The position numbers and the translations under genes are program-made. 64,000 nucleotides of DNA, from contig CAVSLA010000003.1 in NCBI GenBank assembly GCA_963728825.1, positions 310,001 through 374,000 of the forward strand, given 5' to 3'. Below the pieces are notes generated by a model. That model searched no databases and was not told the DNA's origin. It saw only the letters and a list, made by a program, of their open reading frames with translations. Shown one piece after another: positions 43,163-51,220 of the stretch (positions are counted from its first letter, which is position 1; each line of letters opens with the position of its first letter). Source of the DNA: CAVREM01 sp963728825 (GTDB taxonomy: Bacteria > Acidobacteriota > Vicinamibacteria > Vicinamibacterales > CAVVIG01).

Positions 43163-44656
43163 GTGGACGCGACGCGCATCGCTTCGGTGCGGGACTGCCG
43201 CCAATCCGTCCGGACCGGCGAGCGTTCCGCGGTCGACATCTGCGAATCAGCCCTGGCGGCGATCGACGCTCAGAATCCGACCCTGCACGCCTTCAACACG
43301 GTCGCCCGGGAGCAGGCGCTGGCGCGCGCGGCGGCCATCGACCGCGACCGCGACCGCTGGCAGGACCGGCCGTTGACCGGTGTCCCGGTCGCGCTCAAGG
43401 ACAATCTGTGCACCCGCGGTGTGCTGACGACCGCCTCGTCGCGGATTCTCGAGTCGTTCGTGCCGCCGTACAGCGCCACGGTCGTCGAAAAGCTCGAGGC
43501 GGCCGGCGCGGTGATCGTCGGCAAGACGAACTGCGACGAGTTCGCCATGGGATCGTCCACCGAAAATTCGGGATTCGGCCCGACCCGAAACCCCTGGGCG
43601 GTCGATCGGATCCCTGGTGGGTCGAGCGGCGGTTCGGCGGTGGCGGTCGCGGCCGGGATGACGCCGCTCGCCCTCGGTTCGGACACCGGCGGCTCGATCC
43701 GGCAGCCGGCAGCGCTCTGCGGCATCGTCGGCCTCAAGCCGACCTACGGGCGCGTGTCGCGGTACGGTCTGCTCGCCTTTGCCTCGTCACTCGACCAGAT
43801 TGGACCGATGACCAGGACGGTCGCCGACGCGGCGCTGGCGTTGTCGGTGATCGCGGGGGCCGACCCGTGGGACGCCACCAGCGCCCCAGAGACGGTGCCA
43901 GATTTCACGCGTCACCTGACCGGCGAGGTGCGCGACGCGCGGATCGGCGTGCCGCGCGCGCTGCTCGACGAAGGTGTCGATGCCGCGATCTCGAGCGCGG
44001 TCAAGACGGCGCTCGACGTGCTGGTGGCGCGCGGCGCGACCCTGGTCGATATCGAGCTGCCGCACGCCAGTGCCGCGATTCCCGTCTACTACCTCGTCGC
44101 AACGGCCGAAGCGAGCTCGAATCTGGCGCGCTACGATGGCGTGCGCTACGGCTACCGCGCGAGCCAGAGCGGGCGCGAGGAACTGCGCAGCATGTACGCG
44201 CGGACGCGAGCCCAGGGCTTCGGCGCGGAAGTCAAGCGGCGCATCATGCTCGGCACCTACGTTCTGAGCGCCGGCTATTACGACGCCTACTATCTGAAGG
44301 CGCAGCAGGTCCGGACCCTCATCAAGCGGGATTACGACCAGGCGTTCGAGCGCGTCGACGTCGTCGCCATGCCCACCAGCCCGACGCCGGCGTTTCGCAT
44401 CGGCGAACGGGTGTCGGATCCGCTGCAGATGTATCTCGCCGACGTCTTCACGGTGAGCGCCAATCTGGCCGGCCTGCCCGCAATCAGCATCCCGTGCGGC
44501 TTGACGAGCGACGGCCTGCCGATCGGCCTGCAGCTGACCGGCCGGGCCTTCGACGAAACGACAGTGCTCAGGATCGCCGACGCCTACGAACGCGTCACCC
44601 CGTGGTCGACGGCGATTCCCACAAATTCCTCAAATCCTCAAATCCTCAAATCCTGA
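43163..44656 (+). CDS. gatA: Asp-tRNA(Asn)/Glu-tRNA(Gln) amidotransferase subunit A
   Basis: 497 residues from GTG 43163, which directly follows the gatC stop. Amidase signature: Lys in VPVALKDNLCTRGV, the cis-Ser in GGSSGGSAVAVAAG and the nucleophile in LGSDTGGSIRQPAALCG. Later blocks include YGRVSRYGLLAFASSLDQIG and LPIGLQLTGRAFDE. It releases ammonia from glutamine for transamidation of misacylated tRNA. The last residues (SSNPQILKS) are encoded by an AAATCCTSA nonamer repeat that has replaced or extended the natural end. Confidence 0.96.
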   Translation: MDATRIASVRDCRQSVRTGERSAVDICESALAAIDAQNPTLHAFNTVAREQALARAAAIDRDRDRWQDRPLTGVPVALKDNLCTRGVLTTASSRILESFVPPYSATVVEKLEAAGAVIVGKTNCDEFAMGSSTENSGFGPTRNPWAVDRIPGGSSGGSAVAVAAGMTPLALGSDTGGSIRQPAALCGIVGLKPTYGRVSRYGLLAFASSLDQIGPMTRTVADAALALSVIAGADPWDATSAPETVPDFTRHLTGEVRDARIGVPRALLDEGVDAAISSAVKTALDVLVARGATLVDIELPHASAAIPVYYLVATAEASSNLARYDGVRYGYRASQSGREELRSMYARTRAQGFGAEVKRRIMLGTYVLSAGYYDAYYLKAQQVRTLIKRDYDQAFERVDVVAMPTSPTPAFRIGERVSDPLQMYLADVFTVSANLAGLPAISIPCGLTSDGLPIGLQLTGRAFDETTVLRIADAYERVTPWSTAIPTNSSNPQILKS

Positions 44657-44674
44657 AATCCTGAAATCCTGAAG
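44624..44674 (+). repeat. AAATCCTSA nonamer repeat at the gatA 3' end
   Basis: About five 9-bp units, AAATCCTCA then AAATCCTGA, spanning the end of gatA and the gap before the zinc peptidase ATG at 44679. Its reverse complement occurs at 53862-53914. Confidence 0.85.
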
Positions 44675-44678
44675 ATTC

Positions 44679-45692
44679 ATGATCGACCCCGAATGGGCCA
44701 CCTGGACGGACGAGCAGCTCCTCGCCACGCGTCTGTGCGACCTGCCAGTGTCGATGAGCGGAACGGAAATCGAACAGCACATCGCGCAGGTCAACGCCGA
44801 GCTCGACTCACGGGGCCTCGCGCGACCGCACTACTGGCTGTCGGATGAATGGTTCACGCCGGATGGCGTACCCGGCGTTGCCGTGCCGTTCTACCTCGCG
44901 CATCCGCGGCTCGCGAAGCTCGAGCTCGCGCAGATGCTGGAGGTGGAAGGCGGCGATCGGGAGGGCTGCCTGAACATCCTGAGGCATGAGGCGGGCCACG
45001 CGATCGACAACGCGTATCAGATTCGGCGGCGCCCGACGCGGCGGCGGCTGTTCGGACCGCCCGATACGCCCTATCCCGAGTACTACACGCCGAAGCCGTA
45101 CAGCAAGAGCTTCGTCCAGCACCTCGACCACTGGTATGCGCAAAGCCACCCCGACGAGGACTTCGCCGAGACCTTCGCGGTCTGGGTGGATCCGGCCTCG
45201 ATGTGGGGCACGCGCTACGCGGGCTGGCCGGCGCTGCGCAAGCTCGAATACATGGATCGGCTCATGCGGGAACTGGCGCGGACCCGCCCCAAAGTCAAGT
45301 CGCGACGGGAAGTGGATCCACTGCCTCGGCTGCGCAAGACGCTCGCCGAGCATTACAGCAAGAAGCGCGAGCACTACGGCCTCGATCACCCGGACTTCTA
45401 CGAGAGCGACCTGCGCAATCTGTTCTCGGACGCCCCGGCCTATGCCAGGAATCTCTCCGCGGCGCGGTTCGTCCGGCGCATCCGCAAGGATGCCCGTACG
45501 ACCGTGGCCAGCTTCACCGACAGCTACCAGTACACCATCGATCAGCTGCTCGAAACCATCATCGAGCGCTGCAAAGATCTGAACCTGAGACTGATGGATT
45601 CGGAGGAGTCGACGAAAAGTGATTTTCTCGTCTTCCTCACGGTGCAGACGATGAACTACCTGCACAGCGGCCGGCACCGGGTGGCGCTATGA
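44679..45692 (+). CDS. Putative zinc-binding metallopeptidase (ATP-grasp-linked family)
   Basis: 337 residues, no signal peptide, so predicted cytoplasmic. HEAGH at residues 103-107 within ILRHEAGHAIDNAY gives an HExxH zinc site; DEDFAETFAVWVDPASMWGT about 55 residues later has the Glu expected for the third ligand. The C-terminal 140 residues are helical and charged (LAEHYSKKREHYGLDHPDFY). The family is described only as putative zinc-binding metallopeptidase. Its stop overlaps the ATP-grasp start as ATGA, a tight pairing that suggests one enzyme activates or ligates what the other processes. A nonamer repeat fills the space before its start. Confidence 0.75.
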   Translation: MIDPEWATWTDEQLLATRLCDLPVSMSGTEIEQHIAQVNAELDSRGLARPHYWLSDEWFTPDGVPGVAVPFYLAHPRLAKLELAQMLEVEGGDREGCLNILRHEAGHAIDNAYQIRRRPTRRRLFGPPDTPYPEYYTPKPYSKSFVQHLDHWYAQSHPDEDFAETFAVWVDPASMWGTRYAGWPALRKLEYMDRLMRELARTRPKVKSRREVDPLPRLRKTLAEHYSKKREHYGLDHPDFYESDLRNLFSDAPAYARNLSAARFVRRIRKDARTTVASFTDSYQYTIDQLLETIIERCKDLNLRLMDSEESTKSDFLVFLTVQTMNYLHSGRHRVAL

Positions 45693-46717
45693 GCACCAAG
45701 CTGCGCGTCCTCGCGCTGATGCACCGGCACCTGATCCCGCCCGACACGATTCCGGAGGGCACCGATCTCGTGTCGGCGCCGTGGCGCACCGAATACGACG
45801 TGATGACGGCGTTGAAGGCGATGGGGCACGAAGTGCAGCCGCTGGCGGTGCACGACGACCTCGGTGAGATCCGGCGCGCCTCGACCGAATGGAAGCCGCA
45901 CATCGCCTTCAACCTGCTCGAAGGGTTCGACGACATCACCATCTTCGACCAGAACGTGGTGAGCCATCTCGAGCTGTTGAAGCTGCCCTACACCGGCTGC
46001 AACCCGCGCGGCCTGCTGATGTCCCGCGACAAGTCGCTGTCCAAGAAGCTGCTCGCCTACCACCGGATCCGCGTGCCGGAGTTCGACGTCTACCGGATCG
46101 GCCGGCCCATCCGGCGCCACAAGAAGCTGGCCTTCCCGCTGATCGTCAAGTCGCTCACCCAGGAGGCGTCGATCGGCATCTCGCAGGCGTCGGTCGTCGA
46201 AAGCGACGAGAAGCTCAAGGAACGCGTCGCGTTCATCCACGAGAGCATCGGCACCGCCGCGATCGCCGAGCAGTACATCGAAGGGCGCGAGCTGTACGTC
46301 GGCATCATGGGCAACCAGGTGCTCCAGGCGCTGCCGGTGTGGGAGCTGTTCTTCACCAACATGCCCGCCGACGCGCGCCGGATCGCCACCGACCGCGTGA
46401 AGTGGAGCGTCAAGTACCAGAAGAAGTACGGGATCGACAGCGGCCCGGCCAAAGACATCTCGGAAGCCGACTGCGAAAAGCTCCAGCACACCTGCAAGCG
46501 GGCGTTCCGCGCGCTCGAGCTGAGTGGCTACGCACGCATCGATCTGCGGCTGGACCAGTCCGGCAATGCGTGGGTCCTCGAAGCGAATCCGAATCCGCAG
46601 ATCGCCAAGGGTGAGGACTTTGCCGCGTCAGCCGAGAAAGTCGGCATCGGCTATGAGCCGCTGCTGCAGCGGATCATGAATCTCGGCCTGCGCTGGCAAC
46701 CGGAAAGTTTTGCCTGA
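45689..46717 (+). CDS. ATP-grasp ligase, D-Ala-D-Ala ligase-like
   Basis: 342 residues, in the size range of D-Ala-D-Ala ligases. Visible ATP-grasp elements: LKLPYTGCNPRGLLMSRDKS (start of the central domain), FPLIVKSLTQEASIGISQAS (the ATP-binding lysine block), AAIAEQYIEGRELYVGIMGN and SGYARIDLRLDQSGNAWVLE followed by ANPNPQIAKGEDFAASA with the Mg-binding Glu and Asn. The N-terminal domain differs from Ddl, so the substrate is probably not D-Ala. It is coupled to the zinc peptidase gene by a 4-nt overlap and converges on a small membrane-protein gene. Confidence 0.85.
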   Translation: MSTKLRVLALMHRHLIPPDTIPEGTDLVSAPWRTEYDVMTALKAMGHEVQPLAVHDDLGEIRRASTEWKPHIAFNLLEGFDDITIFDQNVVSHLELLKLPYTGCNPRGLLMSRDKSLSKKLLAYHRIRVPEFDVYRIGRPIRRHKKLAFPLIVKSLTQEASIGISQASVVESDEKLKERVAFIHESIGTAAIAEQYIEGRELYVGIMGNQVLQALPVWELFFTNMPADARRIATDRVKWSVKYQKKYGIDSGPAKDISEADCEKLQHTCKRAFRALELSGYARIDLRLDQSGNAWVLEANPNPQIAKGEDFAASAEKVGIGYEPLLQRIMNLGLRWQPESFA

Positions 46718-46733
46718 AGAAACGTAATCTTCG

Positions 46734-47000
46734 CTATCCGGCTTTTTCGAGCAGCTCGGGCGCCCGGAGCTGGTCGGCAGGTCCGCGCGGTGCGTTCGGC
46801 GGCAGGTAGTGCATCGGCCGACTGGTCATGACCTCATCGAGGCTTTTCACCACCCGCGCCCGCCCGCCGGCGGTGGTCTTGGTCTTGAAGAATCCGAAGA
46901 GGACGCAGAAGCCGATGAACAGCAGCAGCACGAACACCGTGCTGAGTCCCAGTCCCTGCAACACTCCGACGCCAATTGCCACACCCTCGGCGCCGGTCAT
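46734..47000 (-). CDS. Small single-pass membrane protein
   Basis: 88 residues. One membrane helix at about residues 16-38 (GLGLSTVFVLLLFIGFCVLF), then a basic cytoplasmic-type segment (KTKTTAGGRARVVKSLDEVM) and a Pro-rich tail. It overlaps the upstream omega-like gene as ATGA, so the two are translationally coupled. No known family was recognised. Confidence 0.6.
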   Translation of the reverse strand: MTGAEGVAIGVGVLQGLGLSTVFVLLLFIGFCVLFGFFKTKTTAGGRARVVKSLDEVMTSRPMHYLPPNAPRGPADQLRAPELLEKAG

Positions 47001-47269
47001 GGCTGTCCTTCCGCACGCGCGGCGCGTGGCTGTGGCACCGAATAGGGGACGAGACCGCGACGGACTTCCTCCATCGCCATCCGCTCGGGCTTTTTCATCA
47101 CGGGAGTTCCCGGTTCCGCTTCGTAGCGCAGCCTGGCGCCGCGCCGCAGCTGCTTCGCGCGCAGCGCCGCGACGTCCACAAACAAGAAGCGGCTCTCGAT
47201 CGGTCGCGCTGGCTCAGTGGGAACGAGCGCGCCCGTTTCCTGGTCAACGAGTTCGTTCGTGTCGTCCAT
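46997..47269 (-). CDS. RNA polymerase omega subunit-like protein
   Basis: 90 residues from ATG 47269 (ATAAGGCCG upstream). The segment PIESRFLFVDVAALRAKQLR followed by RGA, and the later KKPERMAMEEVRRGLVPY, match the omega pattern (SRF..V..AA.RA.QL..GA, then KP...A..E...GL). Omega assists assembly of beta-prime and, in proteobacteria, ppGpp binding. The usual neighbours gmk and coaBC are absent; instead it precedes a small membrane protein and lies downstream of the dnaK-hsp20 pair. A second omega-like paralogue elsewhere would not be surprising. Confidence 0.6.
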   Translation of the reverse strand: MDDTNELVDQETGALVPTEPARPIESRFLFVDVAALRAKQLRRGARLRYEAEPGTPVMKKPERMAMEEVRRGLVPYSVPQPRAARAEGQP

Positions 47270-47363
47270 CGGCCTTATACGGTACACGGCGGCGGGCAAG
47301 GCGGCAAGAGCGGGCAGGCCAGGCTCGACACTTCGGTGCCCGGCCTGGCCTGCCGCGCTGACG

Positions 47364-47822
47364 TTACGCGGCGACGTCGACCTTGATCTGCCGCGGCTTG
47401 GCTTCTTCGCGCAGCGGCAGGCGGACGGTCAGCACGCCGTTCTTGTACTCGGCGGCTACCTTGCCGGTGTCGACCGTCTGAGGAAGCGAGAACGAGCGGC
47501 TGAACGTCCCGTAGCGGCGCTCGATACGGTGAAATTGCTCCTCTTTCACCTCGGCCGAGACCTTCTTCTCGCCGCGGATCGTGAGGGTGCCGTTGTCCAC
47601 CGTGATCTCGATGTCCTCGCGCGTCATCTCGGGCAGTTCGGCCTTCAGCACCAACTCGTGCTCGCCGTTCTGATAGATGTCCACCGGCGGCGTCCACGTC
47701 CCCGCGGTGAACAACCCTTCGTCGCTGCCCTGCCGGCCGTAGGCATCCGAGAACGCCCGGTTGATACGGTCCTGAAGCTGCGAGAACTCGCGAAATGGGT
47801 CACTCCAGCGAACGAGCGTCAT
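47364..47822 (-). CDS. Small heat-shock protein, Hsp20/alpha-crystallin family
   Basis: 152 residues from ATG 47822, chosen for the strong ribosome site AAGGAGG. The N-terminal arm (LVRWSDPFREFSQLQDRINR) is followed by the alpha-crystallin domain (TPPVDIYQNGEHELVLKAEL through YKNGVLTVRLPLREEAKPRQ) and an IKV C-terminal anchor. It holds unfolding proteins in a refoldable state. It lies 40 bp after the dnaK stop on the same strand and is probably cotranscribed with it. Confidence 0.94.
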   Translation of the reverse strand: MTLVRWSDPFREFSQLQDRINRAFSDAYGRQGSDEGLFTAGTWTPPVDIYQNGEHELVLKAELPEMTREDIEITVDNGTLTIRGEKKVSAEVKEEQFHRIERRYGTFSRSFSLPQTVDTGKVAAEYKNGVLTVRLPLREEAKPRQIKVDVAA

Positions 47823-47862
47823 GCGAACCTCCTTGACAATCCGGCCCACCGGACCGGGGTTT

Positions 47863-49758
47863 TTATCGTGTCTCCGCGTATTCCGCGTCGACGACTTCCG
47901 CGTCCTTCACGTTGGCGTCCTGCGCGCCGCGCGCGCTGGCTGCGCCCGGCGCACCCTGTGCACTCTGATAGAGCTTCTCCGCGATCCCGTGCGAGGCACG
48001 CTGCAGTTCGTCGGTGGCCCGCTTGATCGCGGCCAGGTCGTCGGTCTGCGCCGCGCGCCGGGCTTCGGCAATCGCGGCATCGACCGTCGACAGCTCGCCA
48101 ACCGGCAGCTTCTCGCGGCTCTCGTTCACGGTCTTCTCGACCTGATACGCGAGCGCGTCTGCCTGGTTGCGCGCGTCGATCAGCTCACGGCGCGCCTGAT
48201 CGTCGGTGGCATGGCTCTGCGCGTCTCTGACCATCCGATCGACTTCGTCCTTCGACAGGCCACTCGAGCCGCTGATCGTGATCTTCTGCTCCTTGCCGGT
48301 GGCCATGTCCTTCGCGCTGACGTTGACGATCCCGTTGGCGTCGATGTCGAATGCCACCTCGACCTGGGGAAGGCCGCGCGGCGCAGGCGGCAGGCCGATC
48401 AGATGGAAGCGTCCCAGCGTCCGGTTGTCACGAGCGAACTGCCGTTCCCCCTGCAGCACGTGCACTTCGACGCTCGTCTGGTTGTCGGTCGCGGTCGAGA
48501 AAATCTCGCTTTTCCGCGTCGGAATCGTCGTATTCCTCTGAATGAGCGTCGTCATGACGCCGCCAAGCGTCTCGATGCCGAGTGACAGCGGCGTCACGTC
48601 CAGCAGCAACACATCCGTGACCTCGCCGGCGAGGACGCCCCCCTGTACCGCGGCGCCGACCGCGACGACCTCGTCCGGGTTGACCCCCTTGTGGGGTTCC
48701 TTGCCGAAGAACTCGCGCACCAGCTGCTGCACCTTCGGCATGCGGGTCGAGCCGCCGACCAGCACGACTTCGTCGATCTTGCGGGGATCGACGCCGGCGT
48801 CGGCGAGCGCCTGCTTGACCGGCGCCATCGTGCGCTGCAGCAGATCGTCGACCAGCTGTTCGAGCTTCGCGCGCGTCAGCTTGATCTGCAGATGTTTCGG
48901 ACCTGTCTGATCGGCGGTGATGAACGGCAGATTGATCTCCGTTTCGATCGCCGTCGAGAGCTCGATCTTGGCCTTCTCGGCGCCTTCCTTCAGACGCTGC
49001 AGGGCCATCCGGTCTTTCGTGAGATCGATCCCTTCAGCCTTCTTGAACTCGGCACCGAGCCACTCGATGATTCGATCGTCGAGATCGTCGCCGCCGAGGT
49101 GCGTATCGCCGTTGGTCGCCTTGACCTCGACGATCCCCTCGCCGACCTCGAGGACCGAGATGTCGAAGGTGCCGCCGCCGAAGTCGTAGACGGCGATCGT
49201 TTCGTCCTTTTTCTTGTCGAGGCCGTAGGCAAGCGCCGCGGCGGTCGGCTCGTTGATGATCCGCACGACGTTGAGACCGGCGATCGTGCCGGCATCCTTG
49301 GTCGCCTGCCGCTGCGCGTCGTTGAAGTAGGCCGGCACGGTGATCACCGCGTCGGTAAGCTTCTCGCCGAGATAGTCTTCAGCCGCCTGCTTCAGCTTCT
49401 GCAGGACCATCGCCGCGATTTCCGGCGGCGAATACCGCTTGCCGCGCGATTCAACCCAGGCGTCGCCGTTCTGAGCGCCGGCAACCGCGTACGGAACGCG
49501 GGATGTCTCGGAGGAGACTTCCGCGAACTTGCGCCCCATGAATCGCTTGATCGAGAACACGGTGTTCTCGGGGTTGGTCACCGACTGCCGCTTGGCGACC
49601 TGGCCGACCAGACGTTCGCCATCCTTCGTAAAAGCCACCACCGACGGAGTCAGCCGTGCGCCTTCCTGGTTGACGATGACGGTGGGCTGCCCACCTTCCA
49701 TGACCGCGACCACCGAGTTGGTGGTGCCAAGGTCGATTCCAATAACTTTTCCTGCCAT
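47863..49758 (-). CDS. dnaK: Molecular chaperone DnaK (Hsp70)
   Basis: 631 residues. IGIDLGTTNSVVAVMEGGQP, ITVPAYFNDAQRQATKDAGT, IAVYDFGGGTFDISVLEVGE and VGGSTRMPKVQQLVREFFGK are textbook DnaK; the substrate-binding domain (DVTPLSLGIETLGGVMTTLI) and helical lid follow, but the extreme C-terminus is an acidic VKDAEVVDAEYAETR. It is an ATP-driven folding chaperone. grpE and dnaJ are not adjacent; the neighbours are hsp20 downstream and a divergent second hsp20. A good -35/-10 pair lies upstream. Confidence 0.97.
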   Translation of the reverse strand: MAGKVIGIDLGTTNSVVAVMEGGQPTVIVNQEGARLTPSVVAFTKDGERLVGQVAKRQSVTNPENTVFSIKRFMGRKFAEVSSETSRVPYAVAGAQNGDAWVESRGKRYSPPEIAAMVLQKLKQAAEDYLGEKLTDAVITVPAYFNDAQRQATKDAGTIAGLNVVRIINEPTAAALAYGLDKKKDETIAVYDFGGGTFDISVLEVGEGIVEVKATNGDTHLGGDDLDDRIIEWLGAEFKKAEGIDLTKDRMALQRLKEGAEKAKIELSTAIETEINLPFITADQTGPKHLQIKLTRAKLEQLVDDLLQRTMAPVKQALADAGVDPRKIDEVVLVGGSTRMPKVQQLVREFFGKEPHKGVNPDEVVAVGAAVQGGVLAGEVTDVLLLDVTPLSLGIETLGGVMTTLIQRNTTIPTRKSEIFSTATDNQTSVEVHVLQGERQFARDNRTLGRFHLIGLPPAPRGLPQVEVAFDIDANGIVNVSAKDMATGKEQKITISGSSGLSKDEVDRMVRDAQSHATDDQARRELIDARNQADALAYQVEKTVNESREKLPVGELSTVDAAIAEARRAAQTDDLAAIKRATDELQRASHGIAEKLYQSAQGAPGAASARGAQDANVKDAEVVDAEYAETR

Positions 49759-49787
49759 TGCGTTAGGTCCCCCGTTTGAGATGACCC

Positions 49788-49816
49788 ATCTTACGGTCAG
49801 TATGAGTTCATGTCAA
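49788..49816 (-). promoter_or_regulatory. Predicted dnaK promoter
   Basis: On the minus strand TTGACA (49816-49811) is followed after exactly 17 nt by TAAGAT (49793-49788), 30 nt before the dnaK ATG. A perfect -35 with 4 of 6 in the -10 suggests a sigma-70-type promoter. An ATGAGT/ACTCAT inverted pair (49802-49807, 49839-49844) overlaps it and might be an operator; no CIRCE element is seen. Confidence 0.6.
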
Positions 49817-49922
49817 TCATTTAATCTTATGGCTACACACTCATGTTTATGGTTCGGCTATCTCGAAGCAAGCACGACACTTACGGTTGAGCGGAACCAC
49901 AGCCGCTCCCATCTATGCGATC

Positions 49923-50390
49923 ATGGACGCTATGCGCTCGCGGGTTCACGCCATCGTCCTCCCCTCGGAAGTCCTCGCGGAGTTTGCGGACGAGGTGCGC
50001 GATATCTTTCTCGAGCTCGGGCGCGGTTACAGCCTGGAGTCACTGGCCGGTGAGTGCACTCCGCCGGTCGATGTTTACGAGACCGACGCTACCGTCGAAA
50101 TCTCCGTCGATCTGCCGGGCGTCGATCCCGGCGCCCTGCGCATCGTCGTCAAAGGCAGCGCGGTGCTGATTGCCGGCGACAAGGCCCCGCGACGCGGGCG
50201 CGGTGATTCAAGCTTCCACCTGGTCGAACGCGGCTTCGGCCGGTTTGCGCGGACCGTTCGCATTTCCACGCCGTGCGACGCGCGGCGGGCCCGCGCCGTC
50301 CTCGAAAAGGGTGAGCTGCGAATCAGCCTGCCGAAAATCGCCGAGCGTCGCGGCCACGCCATTCGCATCGACGTTCAGACCGCAGACTAA
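49923..50390 (+). CDS. Second Hsp20-family small heat-shock protein
   Basis: 155 residues from ATG 49923; TTG 49887 in frame is an alternative and neither has a clear ribosome site. An alpha-crystallin domain spans about residues 48-150 (TPPVDVYETDATVEISVDLP, GVDPGALRIVVKGSAVLIAG, FGRFARTVRISTPCDARRAR, LEKGELRISLPKI). The N-terminal arm differs from that of the other Hsp20, and HAIRIDV may act as the C-terminal anchor. It is divergent from dnaK and ends 2 bp before the ymdB gene, so it may be cotranscribed with it. Confidence 0.87.
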   Translation: MDAMRSRVHAIVLPSEVLAEFADEVRDIFLELGRGYSLESLAGECTPPVDVYETDATVEISVDLPGVDPGALRIVVKGSAVLIAGDKAPRRGRGDSSFHLVERGFGRFARTVRISTPCDARRARAVLEKGELRISLPKIAERRGHAIRIDVQTAD

Positions 50391-50392
50391 AG

Positions 50393-51220
50393 ATGCGCCT
50401 CCTTTTCATCGGCGACATCGTCGGCAAACCCGGTCGAGATCTGATCCGCCGCGGCGTCAGCGCGCTGGTCGAGCATCACCAGCTCGATCTGGTCGTCGCG
50501 AATGCAGAGAACGCCGCCGCCGGCTCGGGAATCACGCGCGAGCTCGGCGATCAGATCCTCAGCTGGGGGGTTGATGTGATGACCTCCGGCAACCATATCT
50601 GGGCCAAGCGAGAAGCGATCGATTACATCGGGACCGAGCCGCGGCTGCTGCGGCCGGCCAATTTCCCGCACGGCGTACCCGGCAATGGCAGCTACCTGGC
50701 GCGCTCGTCGGATGGCCGCACGGCGGGTATCGTGAACGTCATGGGCCGGGTCTTCATGCAGCAGCTCGATGACCCGTTCGTGGTCGTCATGCGCGAGATT
50801 GAGGCGCTGCGCGCCCGAGCGAAGATCATCCTGGTCGACTTCCATGCCGAGGCGACGTCGGAAAAAATCGCGATGGGATGGTATCTCGACGGCAAGGTCA
50901 CCGCGTTAATCGGCACGCACACACACGTCCAGACGGCCGACGACCGGATTTTGCCGAAAGGGACCGCTTATCTGACCGACGTCGGCATGACCGGCCCCCA
51001 CGATTCAGTGATCGGTGTGGAAATCGAGCCCGCGTTGAGCCGGTTCCTCAACGGCATGCCGAGCCGGTTCGAGACCGCGACCGGCAATCCGCGACTGAAC
51101 GCCGTCATCGTGGACGCTGATGAAAAAACGGGCCTCGCCGTCGACATCGAGCGGTTAAGCTACAGCCTTGACGAGCTTGAGCAGCTGACGAATGCGGGAC
51201 CTGTTCGATCTACCGTTTGA
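50393..51220 (+). CDS. YmdB-family metallophosphoesterase
   Basis: 275 residues. The TIGR00282 pattern is complete: MRLLFIGDIVGKPGRDLIRR, VVANAENAAAGSGITRELGD, VMTSGNHIWAKREAIDYI, ILVDFHAEATSEKIAMGWYL and LIGTHTHVQTADDRILPKGT, giving the di-metal site. The Bacillus homologue YmdB hydrolyses 2',3'-cAMP. It starts 2 bp after the hsp20 stop and overlaps xseA by 29 nt. Confidence 0.93.
   Translation: MRLLFIGDIVGKPGRDLIRRGVSALVEHHQLDLVVANAENAAAGSGITRELGDQILSWGVDVMTSGNHIWAKREAIDYIGTEPRLLRPANFPHGVPGNGSYLARSSDGRTAGIVNVMGRVFMQQLDDPFVVVMREIEALRARAKIILVDFHAEATSEKIAMGWYLDGKVTALIGTHTHVQTADDRILPKGTAYLTDVGMTGPHDSVIGVEIEPALSRFLNGMPSRFETATGNPRLNAVIVDADEKTGLAVDIERLSYSLDELEQLTNAGPVRSTV

Noticed and set aside
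44624..44674. A CRISPR array
   Set aside because: The units are 9 bp with no unique spacers, and no cas genes are near. The heptamer and GGCACCY arrays fail for the same reason.
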